DNA from: Alcaligenaceae bacterium
GTDB taxonomy: Bacteria; Pseudomonadota; Gammaproteobacteria; Burkholderiales; Burkholderiaceae_B
Length of the DNA stretch: 64,000 nt
Assembly: GCA_013416485.1 (NCBI GenBank)
Contig: JACCEO010000005.1
Coordinates: forward strand, 1 to 64,000
Reading direction: 5' to 3'
Shown one piece after another: positions 1 through 7,127 of the stretch (position 1 is its first letter; each line of letters starts with the position of its first letter). The notes below the pieces were generated by a model. It was given only the letters and a program-made list of their open reading frames with translations. It had not been told where the DNA came from and searched no databases. Both the position numbers and the translations under genes were made by a program.

Positions 1-85
1 CTAGGGTCTAGCGAGGTGTGCTTCTTCCCAGATTGGTTTGTTGGTGTGAGGCGTGAAAATCGCATCCCCCGCAAACACCCAGTTA
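1..85 (+). other. 23S-5S rRNA internal transcribed spacer (partial)
   Basis: This stretch lies directly upstream of the 5S rRNA and has no credible coding potential. It is best read as the end of the spacer between 23S and 5S rRNA of an rRNA operon that begins outside the window. I did not recognise the 3' end of 23S rRNA or a tRNA in it. The reverse-strand open frame across it and into the 5S gene is an artefact. Confidence 0.6.
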
Positions 86-201
86 CGCTTGACGACCATA
101 GCAAGGTGGCCCCACTCCTTCCCATCCCGAACAGGAAAGTGAAACGCCTTCGCGCCGATGATAGTGGACGTACGTCTGTGAAAGTAGGTCATCGTCAGGC
201 A
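86..201 (+). rRNA. rrf: 5S ribosomal RNA
   Basis: The sequence has the full 5S layout: a 5' strand near CGCTTGACGACC pairing with the 3' strand GGTCATCGTCAGGC, the conserved core CCCATCCCGAACAGGA, and the later GTGAAACGCC and GCGCCGATGATAGT segments. The closest pattern I know is the 5S of Bordetella and other Alcaligenaceae. Exact ends may differ by one or two bases. It is followed within ten bases by a strong terminator, as expected for the last gene of an rRNA operon. Confidence 0.95.
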
Positions 202-208
202 CTTCTCT

Positions 209-245
209 AAAAAACCCCATCCGAATGATTTCGGGTGGGGTTTTT
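209..245 (+). terminator. rho-independent terminator of the rRNA operon
   Basis: An 11-bp stem (214-224 with 231-241, one G-U pair) closes a six-base loop. It is flanked by an A-run on the left and TTTTT on the right. It stands directly behind the 5S gene. Confidence 0.92.
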
Positions 246-359
246 GCTGTGTGGCACAGAACTAAACAAGAAAAAACCTCGACTTTATATCGGTTAAAAT
301 ACGCAGTGATGCTGGCTTTTGCTAGCAGCCCGTTTAATTTGTTATTCCGGAGGTTTTAT

Positions 360-725
360 ATGAGCCAGGTGTATCCGCCCGAAGACGGCAAAGGCCTTAG
401 TTTGCGTAATTTGACTCACCTGATTTACGGTTTGTTTGCGCTTGGGCTATTAACTGCCGGGTTTCTTGGCGTGGCTACCATCGCTGCTGTACTTCTGGCT
501 TATATTAAGCGCTCTGATGCCATAGGCACTGTGTATGCCGCTCACTTTGACTGGGTGCTAAAAACATTTTGGTGGGGTCTGCTGTGGATGGTGGTAGCCT
601 TCATCACGTTATTTATTTTTATAGGCTGGGTGATAGGTACAGCCGCTGTGGTCTGGATGGTATATCGAGTTATTAAGGGCTGGTTGTCTTTGTTAACAGG
701 CCAAGCGCCTACCGCTGAACTTTAA
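360..725 (+). CDS. small integral membrane protein (DUF4870-like)
   Basis: A protein of 121 residues with two or three membrane segments: roughly residues 20-48, then a long hydrophobic stretch at 69-105 that could cross the membrane twice. The loop between them is polar (YIKRSDAIGTVYAAHF) and the C-terminus is short. The arrangement and the RVIKGWLSL tail resemble small DUF4870-type proteins, whose function is unknown. I chose the ATG at 360 because GGAGG at 349-353 sits six bases ahead. The frame stays open to 225, but that would start inside the rRNA terminator. A bidirectional terminator follows, so it appears to be a single-gene unit. Confidence 0.8.
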   Translation: MSQVYPPEDGKGLSLRNLTHLIYGLFALGLLTAGFLGVATIAAVLLAYIKRSDAIGTVYAAHFDWVLKTFWWGLLWMVVAFITLFIFIGWVIGTAAVVWMVYRVIKGWLSLLTGQAPTAEL

Positions 726-740
726 AACCTATAGCTTTAA

Positions 741-774
741 AAAAAGCCGCCTAGTATGGATCAGGCGGCTTTTG
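741..774. terminator. bidirectional rho-independent terminator
   Basis: An 11-bp perfect stem (742-752 with 763-773) with a ten-base loop has A-rich and T-rich flanks, so it can stop transcription from both sides. It lies between the convergent membrane-protein gene and the SWIB gene. Confidence 0.88.
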
Positions 775-793
775 TATTAAATCAGTAACGATT

Positions 794-1066
794 TTACTTT
801 AGGTGAACGCTGACCAGCTTGGTCAGTTCGAACATGGAAACCTGTTCTTTACCAAATAGCGGGCGAAGTTTGTCATCTGCATTAATGTTACGGCGGTTGG
901 CAGGATCCTGGAGATCGTGTTTTTTTATGTATTCCCAGATTTTTTTAGTGACCTCAGTACGAGGGATGGCCTCCGGACCGATGATGGCTGCTAAGGTAGC
1001 GCTAGGTGTAAGTGGCTTCATGAACGCCGCATTAGGTTTACGGGCGGGCTTTTCGGTTGTTGCCAT
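794..1066 (-). CDS. SWIB/MDM2 domain-containing protein
   Basis: A basic protein of 90 residues that is almost entirely one SWIB/MDM2-type domain, after a short tail rich in Lys, Arg and Ala. Recognisable segments are FMKPLTPSATLAAIIG, EVTKKIWEYIKKHDLQDP, INADDKLRPLFG and the closing FELTKLVSVHLK. Stand-alone bacterial SWIB proteins occur in Chlamydiae and many Proteobacteria; they are thought to bind DNA or protein partners, but their role is unclear. The ATG at 1066 has an AGGAG just upstream. A longer frame to 1114 lacks such a site. It is divergent from pyrC. Confidence 0.9.
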   Translation of the reverse strand: MATTEKPARKPNAAFMKPLTPSATLAAIIGPEAIPRTEVTKKIWEYIKKHDLQDPANRRNINADDKLRPLFGKEQVSMFELTKLVSVHLK

Positions 1067-1146
1067 AAAATAGAGCTCCTGACTGATGGTTGAAAATGAA
1101 TACCTTTGCAGCATAACGTGAGATTCCCAGAAAGGCCAAGAATTTT

Positions 1147-2241
1147 ATGCAGAATACATTGATGGATAATAAGTTACTTAACAATTCGGGTACGGATATG
1201 TTAACGATAGCCCGACCAGACGACTGGCATTTGCACTTGCGCGATGGCGCTGTTCTAGAGTCTGTGGTGGCTGATACTGCCCGTCAATTTGCTCGGGCTA
1301 TTATCATGCCCAACCTGAAGGCACCGGTGGTGTCGGTGGACTTAGCACAGGCGTATCACGACAGAATTTGTCGTGCCTTGACCGCTAATGGCATTCAGAA
1401 GTCAGCATTTACGCCTTTAATGACTTTGTATTTAACTGACAATACGACGGCGGCAGAAATTATTAAAGCGAAGGCGTCTGGTCTGGTGCACGGGGTTAAG
1501 CTGTATCCCGCCGGAGCTACCACCAATTCTGATGCTGGTGTCACTAATTTGCTCAAGCACTGTGGTCCTGCCCTAGAGGCCATGCAAGAAGTGGGTATGC
1601 CATTGCTGGTGCATGGGGAAGTCACGGATCCCGATATCGATCTGTTTGACCGCGAAGCTGTGTTTATTGATCGGGTCATGATTCCACTACGCCGTGCTTT
1701 TCCTGACTTAAAAGTGGTGTTTGAGCACCTGACGACACGCGAAGGGGTAGATTACGTTACCCAAGCTCAAGGCCCAGTGGCTGCGACAATTACTGCACAT
1801 CACTTGTTGTACAACCGCAATGCCTTGTTTCAGGGGGGAATCCGTCCGCATTGGTATTGTTTGCCTGTATTAAAGCGCGAACAACACCGTCAAGCACTAG
1901 TAGAGGCGGCTACAGGTGGGTCAGGGCGCTTTTTCTTGGGCACAGATAGTGCGCCGCACCCTAAGGGTTTAAAAGAGCATGCGTGTGGGTGTGCGGGCTG
2001 CTACACCGCCTTGCACGCTATGGAGCTGTATGCCACTGCTTTTGATTCCGTGGGTAAGCTCGATCAGCTAGAAGCCTTTGCCAGCCTAAACGGTCCGGCC
2101 TTTTACGGCTTGCCGGTTAATCAGGGCACTTTGACCTTACAACGCCAAGCTTATGTGATTCCTGCCGAACTGCCTATGGCCGACACGTCGGTAGTCCCTT
2201 TAGCTGCAGGCGAGACTTTGGGCTGGGCAGTTCGGGCTTAA
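1147..2241 (+). CDS. pyrC: dihydroorotase, class II
   Basis: Catalyses the reversible cyclisation of N-carbamoyl-L-aspartate to dihydroorotate, the third step of pyrimidine synthesis, in the cytoplasm. The two-zinc amidohydrolase signature is complete: [10 protein letters not shown] near the N-terminus (two His ligands), [10 protein letters not shown] (the carboxylated Lys), [14 protein letters not shown] and GTDSAPH (catalytic Asp). The ATG at 1198 gives 347 residues, matching the roughly 348 of the enterobacterial enzyme. The frame is open from 1147, where GAAAGG precedes the ATG, so the start is uncertain. It stands alone, between a divergent SWIB gene and a convergent uup gene. Confidence 0.95.
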   Translation: MQNTLMDNKLLNNSGTDMLTIARPDDWHLHLRDGAVLESVVADTARQFARAIIMPNLKAPVVSVDLAQAYHDRICRALTANGIQKSAFTPLMTLYLTDNTTAAEIIKAKASGLVHGVKLYPAGATTNSDAGVTNLLKHCGPALEAMQEVGMPLLVHGEVTDPDIDLFDREAVFIDRVMIPLRRAFPDLKVVFEHLTTREGVDYVTQAQGPVAATITAHHLLYNRNALFQGGIRPHWYCLPVLKREQHRQALVEAATGGSGRFFLGTDSAPHPKGLKEHACGCAGCYTALHAMELYATAFDSVGKLDQLEAFASLNGPAFYGLPVNQGTLTLQRQAYVIPAELPMADTSVVPLAAGETLGWAVRA

Positions 2242-2251
2242 TTACACCGCA

Positions 2252-4081
2252 CTACGATACGTTGCGTTTTTCTTCTAGAGTTTCCCAACGAGCAAATAAT
2301 TCGTTCAGTTGGGTATCTATATCTAGTAGCTCTTGGTTGATGGTGTCTACTTGTTCCGGGGCTTCCCGGTACAAACTGCCATCGGCCAATTGCGCTGCAA
2401 GTTCCGTTTGTTGAGCTTCTAGTTTGGCAATCTTGTCAGGTATACCATCCAATTCGCGCTGTTCCCAAGACGTGATACGGCTAGCGCGGGTGGTAGGTCC
2501 GGAGGTGGTGCTAGCGGTAGCAATGGATGGTGTCGATGTTGCTGCTGCAGTAGGACTAGGAGCACTGCTAACCGAGGCGGCGGCAACTGATGGGCGCTGT
2601 TCTAGCCATTCATCGTAGCCCCCTACATACTCATGCCAGTTTCCATCACCTTCTGTGGCTATGGTCTGAGTGATGACGTTATTCAAGAATGCGCGGTCGT
2701 GACTGACCAATAAAACGGTGCCGGGATAATCTTGCAATAATTCTTCCAGTAGTTCTAGGGTTTCGATATCCAGGTCGTTGGTGGGTTCGTCCAAGACCAG
2801 AATGTTGGTTGGACGAGCAAACATGCGGGCCAAGGCTAGTCTGGCACGTTCACCGCCAGACAAGGTCTTGACCGGAGAGTGCGCGCGAGCCGCTGGAAAT
2901 AGAAAGTCTTCCAGGTAGCTCATGACGTGTTTACGCTGATCGCCGATTTCTATCCATTCACTGCCCGGATTGATGGTTTCCGCCAAGGTGGCGTTCTCAT
3001 CTAATTGGGATCGCATTTGGTCGAAATAGCCTATGGACAGGTTGGTGCCTAGTTTGACAGTGCCGCTGTTGGGTTGTAATTTTCCTAATAGAATTTTTAG
3101 CAGTGTGGTTTTACCCGTACCATTGGCGCCTATAAGGCCGATCCGGTCTTTGCGCATGATGGTTGTGGAGAAGTCGCGTATCAAGACGCGATCGCCGTAT
3201 CCATGAGTAATATGTTCCAGTTCGGCGACGAGTTTTCCGGAACGACGGCCTTCAGCAACTGCTAGGCTGACATTACCCTGACGTTCGCGGCGTTCTGCGC
3301 GCTCACGGCGTAATTGTTCAAGTCGCCGTACGCGTCCTTCGTCGCGAGTACGTCTGGCTTGTACGCCTTTACGTATCCAGACCTCTTCCTGAGCAAGTAC
3401 TTTGTCAAAGCGGGCGTTTTGTTGTTGCTCTGCTGCTAGCCATTCGGCTTTGCGTTCTTGCCAGGAAGTGAAGTTGCCGGGAAAGCTAAATAATTGACCG
3501 CGGTCTAGTTCGACGATACGGGTAGTGACTGCGTCAAGAAAGCGCCTGTCGTGCGTGATAATGATAACGCTGCACTTGGCGTTCAGCAGCATGTTTTCTA
3601 GCCAGCTAATACCGTTGAAGTCCAGGTGGTTGGTAGGCTCGTCAAGTAATAATAGATCGGGTTCGTTGGTTAGCGCCTGTGCCAAAGCGACCCGTTTGCG
3701 GGTACCGCCTGAAAGGCCTGCCACCGGGGCGTCAGCGTTAAGACCTAGCTGTTCAATTAGCATGGTGACTTTAGAGGGCCGTTGCCAATCTTCGGCTTCC
3801 AGGTAGTCACCACATAAAATATCGTAGACGGTCTGGGTTTCGTCCAGGTCAGGTTCTTGTTCAACGGTAGCGATTCTCAGGCCGCCGGTACGGATAACTT
3901 CCCCGTCATCCAGTGCGGTCCTGCCATCCAGCACCTTGAGTAAAGACGACTTTCCAGAGCCATTGCGGCCGATGAGCCCGATGCGTTCGCCGGTTTGCAC
4001 GGTGAACTCCGTGTGATCAAGCAAAGCATGGTGACCAAAGGCAAGATGCGCATTGGTCAGGGTGATTAAATTCGTAGCCAT
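2252..4081 (-). CDS. uup: ABC-F family ATPase Uup
   Basis: A soluble ATPase with two ABC cassettes and no membrane domain. Cassette 1 has GRNGSGKSS (38-46), LSGGT (123-127) and LLLLDEPT (143-150). Cassette 2 has GANGTGKTT (318-326), LSGGE (407-411) and LVLDEPTND (428-436). The basic linker with KGVQARRTRDEGR (238-250) is characteristic of Uup rather than EttA or YheS. Uup binds DNA and ribosomes and affects transposon excision and replication-linked damage tolerance. A low-complexity Ala/Ser/Thr/Pro linker (about 498-535) leads to the C-terminal coiled coil (about 540-605), which in homologues binds DNA. Confidence 0.94.
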   Translation of the reverse strand: MATNLITLTNAHLAFGHHALLDHTEFTVQTGERIGLIGRNGSGKSSLLKVLDGRTALDDGEVIRTGGLRIATVEQEPDLDETQTVYDILCGDYLEAEDWQRPSKVTMLIEQLGLNADAPVAGLSGGTRKRVALAQALTNEPDLLLLDEPTNHLDFNGISWLENMLLNAKCSVIIITHDRRFLDAVTTRIVELDRGQLFSFPGNFTSWQERKAEWLAAEQQQNARFDKVLAQEEVWIRKGVQARRTRDEGRVRRLEQLRRERAERRERQGNVSLAVAEGRRSGKLVAELEHITHGYGDRVLIRDFSTTIMRKDRIGLIGANGTGKTTLLKILLGKLQPNSGTVKLGTNLSIGYFDQMRSQLDENATLAETINPGSEWIEIGDQRKHVMSYLEDFLFPAARAHSPVKTLSGGERARLALARMFARPTNILVLDEPTNDLDIETLELLEELLQDYPGTVLLVSHDRAFLNNVITQTIATEGDGNWHEYVGGYDEWLEQRPSVAAASVSSAPSPTAAATSTPSIATASTTSGPTTRASRITSWEQRELDGIPDKIAKLEAQQTELAAQLADGSLYREAPEQVDTINQELLDIDTQLNELFARWETLEEKRNVS

Positions 4082-4138
4082 AAAACAAAGAACCAGTAAG
4101 TCGCGTAAAACATCTATTGTCGCAGGTTACAATGCACA

Positions 4139-4551
4139 AGTGAGGCAGGTTGGGCAATCGCGGTATTTTAAATATCGAGGAAGGTCCGGACTCCACAGAG
4201 CAGGGTAGCGGCTAACAGCCGTCCAGTGGTGTGGTGCGTAAGTATTACATCATTGAGGAATAGGGCCACAGAGACGAGACTGCGGCGTGGGTAGGCTGTA
4301 AAGCCTGCACTGGCACGGCCACTCCGTGCGGCGTATTTGGGCAACCAAGTACAGCGCAGCAGGGTGAAACGCGGTAACCTCTGCCCGGAGCAACATCAAA
4401 TAGGCATACGTGTGGCTTAGGTCACGACGGGCGGCTCGCCCTAGTATGCGGGTAGATGGCTAGAGCTCTTCAGTAATGACGAGCCCAGAGGAATGGTTGC
4501 CCACCAGGTTCGCCTGGTGTACAAGATCCGGCCTATAGACCTGTCTCACAC
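4139..4551 (+). ncRNA. rnpB: RNase P RNA, bacterial class A
   Basis: The catalytic RNA of RNase P, which trims the 5' leader from tRNA precursors. The P1 helix is visible at the ends: GTGAGGCAGGT at the start pairs with ACCTGTCTCAC at 4540-4550 with one G-U. Conserved blocks include GAGGAAGGTCCGGACTCC (P4/CR-I region), GGGTGAAACGCGGTAACC, and near the end GGCCTATAGACC. The RNA ends against the stop codon of the convergent gene at 4552. A TACAAT at 4128-4133 is a possible -10 element, but no clear -35 accompanies it. Confidence 0.95.
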
Positions 4552-4956
4552 TTATTTAGTAATGCTAAGCGCGCCGACTTTGGCGATCTGGGCGTCTTGA
4601 TCGGCTTTAACGCCAGACACGCCAACAGCACCTATTACCTGACCATCAACCACTATAGGTACGCCACCTTCCAAGGCACAGATTAGCGGGGCGCTTAGGA
4701 AAGCCGTGCGTCCGCCATTGACCATTTGTTCGTACTGTGCTGATTCGCGGCCACCAAGGGCAGCAGATCGTGCTTTTTCTTGGGCAATATATGCAGCAAT
4801 TGGAGCGGTGTCGTCAAGACGTAATAAGGCTAGTGGATGACCGCCGTCATCCACTACAGCGATTGCTACATTCCATAGGTTTTTTTCTGCTTCTTGGCGG
4901 GCTGCATCCAAGATGGCATTGACTTCATTCGTGCCCAGTATGGCCTTGGTCTTCAT
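4552..4956 (-). CDS. GlcG/HbpS family (DUF336) heme-degrading-type protein
   Basis: A protein of 134 residues, full length for the GlcG/HbpS fold. Family features include the AIAVVDDGGHPLALLRLDD strand-turn-strand, a central Ala-rich helix (IAAYIAQEKARSAA), and the GGVPIVVDGQVIGAVGVSG segment. Members bind heme (HbpS) or occur with glycolate oxidase genes (GlcG); many have no known role. No Tat or Sec signal is visible, so it is probably cytoplasmic. It has no operon partner here; its stop codon touches the end of rnpB. GGAAG lies upstream of the ATG. Confidence 0.85.
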   Translation of the reverse strand: MKTKAILGTNEVNAILDAARQEAEKNLWNVAIAVVDDGGHPLALLRLDDTAPIAAYIAQEKARSAALGGRESAQYEQMVNGGRTAFLSAPLICALEGGVPIVVDGQVIGAVGVSGVKADQDAQIAKVGALSITK

Positions 4957-5079
4957 TATTGTGCTTCCATGATTAAGAATTCAGATAAAACAATCTGCAG
5001 GTAGTCTACTTCACTCAGCCACAGTAGTAAGCACTAGAGTTGGTTGCCAGCCGTTTTATGCTTCTAAGCCTGACCTTAA

Positions 5080-5095
5080 GTTTCAATTTTGAAAC
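5080..5095. promoter_or_regulatory. perfect inverted repeat, candidate operator 1
   Basis: GTTTCAA and TTGAAAC, seven bases each, are separated by TT. It lies in the 369-bp gap between the divergent GlcG/HbpS-like gene and mraZ. The regulator is unknown. Confidence 0.4.
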
Positions 5096-5137
5096 ATCAA
5101 ATTGCAAGACGTATTTATTCTGTCAGCGCATGTCTTT

Positions 5138-5156
5138 ACAAGTGACTTTCACTTGT
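5138..5156. promoter_or_regulatory. perfect inverted repeat, candidate operator 2
   Basis: ACAAGTGA and TCACTTGT, eight bases each, are separated by CTT. This is the longest of three perfect repeats in the gap upstream of mraZ. It is typical in size for a dimeric helix-turn-helix regulator, but the protein is unknown. Confidence 0.45.
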
Positions 5157-5197
5157 GATTCCAATTTCTTGATTTCACTACATATTTTGTTTCTAGC

Positions 5198-5218
5198 TAG
5201 CAGTAAGAGTCACTGCTA
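5198..5218. promoter_or_regulatory. perfect inverted repeat, candidate operator 3
   Basis: TAGCAGT and ACTGCTA, seven bases each, are separated by seven bases. It ends 37 bases before the -35 element of the mra promoter. Confidence 0.4.
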
Positions 5219-5255
5219 AGTACTTGAAGCAATTGATAAAAATCGTCATGTGGGC

Positions 5256-5284
5256 TTGACCTGCCGCACGCCATGCCGTAGAGT
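5256..5284 (+). promoter_or_regulatory. mra promoter of the dcw cluster
   Basis: TTGACC (-35, 5256-5261) and TAGAGT (-10, 5279-5284) are separated by exactly 17 bases. Transcription would begin near 5291, giving a leader of about 35 bases before the GTG of mraZ. The first MraZ box overlaps the last base of the -10 element, a layout suited to repression. Confidence 0.75.
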
Positions 5285-5319
5285 GGGGAAAAGTAGGATT
5301 TTGTGCAAATAAGTGGGGG
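5274..5319 (+). promoter_or_regulatory. MraZ box array (10-bp period)
   Basis: TGGGN-like pentamers begin at 5284 (TGGGG), 5294 (TAGGA), 5304 (TGCAA) and 5314 (TGGGG), exactly ten bases apart, with a weaker TGCCG at 5274. MraZ of Escherichia coli binds TGGGN repeats spaced by five bases, which is the same period. The last box also supplies the purine-rich ribosome-binding region of mraZ, so bound MraZ would cover both the start of transcription and the translation signal. Confidence 0.7.
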
Positions 5320-5325
5320 AAAAGA

Positions 5326-5757
5326 GTGTTCCAAGGAAGTAGTGCGCTCACGTTGGATGCTAAAGGTCGAGTTTCGATTCCGACCAAGCATCGTGACGCC
5401 TTCACTTCCCCCGATCAAGGTCGCATTACGCTGACTCGTCACCCTGATGGGTGCTTGCTTTTGTACCCGCGTTCAGCGTGGGAGATCAAGCGTGAAGAAA
5501 TAGCTCGTTTCCCTATGCGGGCCAGGGGTTTGCAGCGGCTGTTGTTAGGTAATGCCCAAGATGTAGAAATGGATGGCACAGGGCGGATTTTAATTGCCCC
5601 CGAGCTACGTTCTGCCGCCAATATGACGCGTGAAGTCATGTTGCTGGGTATGGGTAACTACTTCGAGTTGTGGGATAGCGCAGAGTATGCGCGCCGCGAG
5701 GCCGAGGATCTTGCCATGTGCATGTCATCCGACGTCATGGAGTCTTTTTCTTTCTGA
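5326..5757 (+). CDS. mraZ: transcriptional regulator MraZ
   Basis: An AbrB-like DNA-binding protein that represses its own dcw promoter in studied bacteria and is associated with the nucleoid. Its 143 residues hold the two family DxxxR motifs, DAKGR (11-15) and DGTGR (83-87), one in each half of the tandem repeat. The start is GTG at 5326, with GGGGGAAAAG just upstream as ribosome-binding site; that site is part of the MraZ box array. It is the first gene of the dcw operon and is followed after nine bases by rsmH. Confidence 0.95.
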   Translation: MFQGSSALTLDAKGRVSIPTKHRDAFTSPDQGRITLTRHPDGCLLLYPRSAWEIKREEIARFPMRARGLQRLLLGNAQDVEMDGTGRILIAPELRSAANMTREVMLLGMGNYFELWDSAEYARREAEDLAMCMSSDVMESFSF

Positions 5758-5766
5758 GCTTGTTTT

Positions 5767-6828
5767 ATGGATTATCTGCACCGGTCCGTGCTGTTAGAGC
5801 CTGCGGTCAACGCTCTCGTTGAGCACGACTTTGGCACAAAGCGCAAATCTAAACTGACCTCAGAGCACATTTCTGCACTGAGGTCAGGTGTATTTGTGGA
5901 CGGTACTTTTGGGCGTGGTGGGCACAGCCGTCTATTGCTAAGCAAATTAGCCCCTAATGCCACGCTGGTGGTTTTTGACAAAGATCCAGAGGCAATTGCT
6001 GCAGCCCATGCCTTGCGCGCAGAAGACCCGCGTGTGTTGGTGGTGCATCAAGGGTTCGCCACAATGGAACAGCAGTTGGCGGACTTGGGTATAGAACACG
6101 TAAACGGCGTCATGCTGGATTTGGGGATTTCGTCTCCACAAATAGATGACGCTGGCAGAGGATTTTCGTTCATGCGCGAAGGCCCTCTAGATATGCGCAT
6201 GGATACTACCCGCGGCCTGACGGCAGCGGAATGGCTGGCACAAGTCAGTACTGAAGAATTAAAGGAGGTCATAGCTAATTATGGCGAAGAACGGTTTGCT
6301 TTCCAGATTGCAAAGGCGGTTGTTGGTTGCCGCGAATCCCAGCCGCTGCGTACAACGCTCGACCTCGCCGAGCTCGTCGCCAGTGTCGTCCGTACGCGCG
6401 AGAAGGGTCAACACCCGGCAACCCGCACCTTTCAAGCTATACGGATTCACATCAATGAAGAGCTCGAAGAACTCGCGCTCGCCCTCGCGTCAATCCTGAA
6501 GGTTTTAGCTCCTGGCGGTCGCTTGTCTATTATCAGTTTTCATTCCTTGGAAGACCGTATGGTTAAGCAATGCATAGCCGCTGCCGCCAAACCGGGGGCC
6601 ATGCACGCCCGTATGCCTATCCTGGAAAAGGACATGCCTCAACCCATACTTAAATCCTTGGGCAGGGTATTGCCGGATGCCGCTGAAATTGCTGGCAACG
6701 TTAGGGCACGCTCTGCGGTGCTGCGTGTGGCAGAACGTACCGAGACGCCATTGCCCGCTGATCAGGGGGCGTCTTTTGTTAAAGCGATGGGGCTGGTCTC
6801 AGCCCGCTTGACTAAGGCGGGTCGTTAA
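5767..6828 (+). CDS. rsmH: 16S rRNA (cytosine(1402)-N(4))-methyltransferase RsmH (MraW)
   Basis: Methylates N4 of C1402 in the decoding centre of 16S rRNA using S-adenosylmethionine. The SAM-binding motif [11 protein letters not shown] is at residues 44-54, and [11 protein letters not shown] and [16 protein letters not shown] are also conserved. The C-terminal half carries the usual [18 protein letters not shown]. At 353 residues it is longer than the roughly 313 of E. coli; part of the excess is a charged insertion at about residues 18-40, before the first motif. The stop codon overlaps the ftsL start by one base. Confidence 0.96.
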   Translation: MDYLHRSVLLEPAVNALVEHDFGTKRKSKLTSEHISALRSGVFVDGTFGRGGHSRLLLSKLAPNATLVVFDKDPEAIAAAHALRAEDPRVLVVHQGFATMEQQLADLGIEHVNGVMLDLGISSPQIDDAGRGFSFMREGPLDMRMDTTRGLTAAEWLAQVSTEELKEVIANYGEERFAFQIAKAVVGCRESQPLRTTLDLAELVASVVRTREKGQHPATRTFQAIRIHINEELEELALALASILKVLAPGGRLSIISFHSLEDRMVKQCIAAAAKPGAMHARMPILEKDMPQPILKSLGRVLPDAAEIAGNVRARSAVLRVAERTETPLPADQGASFVKAMGLVSARLTKAGR

Positions 6829-7127
6829 TGGGGCGTCTGAGCATTTTCTTCGCATTGGCATTAATGGCATCTGCGCTATCGTTGGTGACGGCGAGGTTTC
6901 AGTCGCGCCAACTGTTTGTGCAAGCCGGTCAATTAGAAGATAAGGCTCAGCAATTAGATACAGATTGGCGACGTTTACAGCTAGAGCGTGCCGAAGTCAG
7001 CCGTAATGCCCGTATAGATTCTGCGGCTCGCAACGAGCTGGATATGCAGCCTGCCAGCTTGGGGCGCACTATCTATTTAAAGGGTAGCTCATTGGCCGTA
7101 GTGCCTAATCCCGGAGCGCAGCCATGA
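6828..7127 (+). CDS. ftsL: cell division protein FtsL
   Basis: A small bitopic divisome protein of 99 residues. A single membrane segment at about residues 4-20 is followed by a periplasmic coiled coil (about 25-65, heptad-like QLEDKAQQLDTDWRRLQLE). FtsL forms a complex with FtsB and FtsQ and activates FtsWI. Recognition rests on length, topology and position between rsmH and ftsI, since the family is poorly conserved in sequence. It overlaps ftsI by four bases (ATGA). Confidence 0.9.
   Translation: MGRLSIFFALALMASALSLVTARFQSRQLFVQAGQLEDKAQQLDTDWRRLQLERAEVSRNARIDSAARNELDMQPASLGRTIYLKGSSLAVVPNPGAQP

Noticed and set aside
1-192. Open frames on both strands across the 5S rRNA region
   Set aside because: They overlap a clear 5S rRNA and its spacer and have no ribosome-binding site or recognisable product.
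225-359. N-terminal extension of the small membrane protein
   Set aside because: It would begin inside the rRNA terminator; the ATG at 360 has a strong GGAGG and a natural start.
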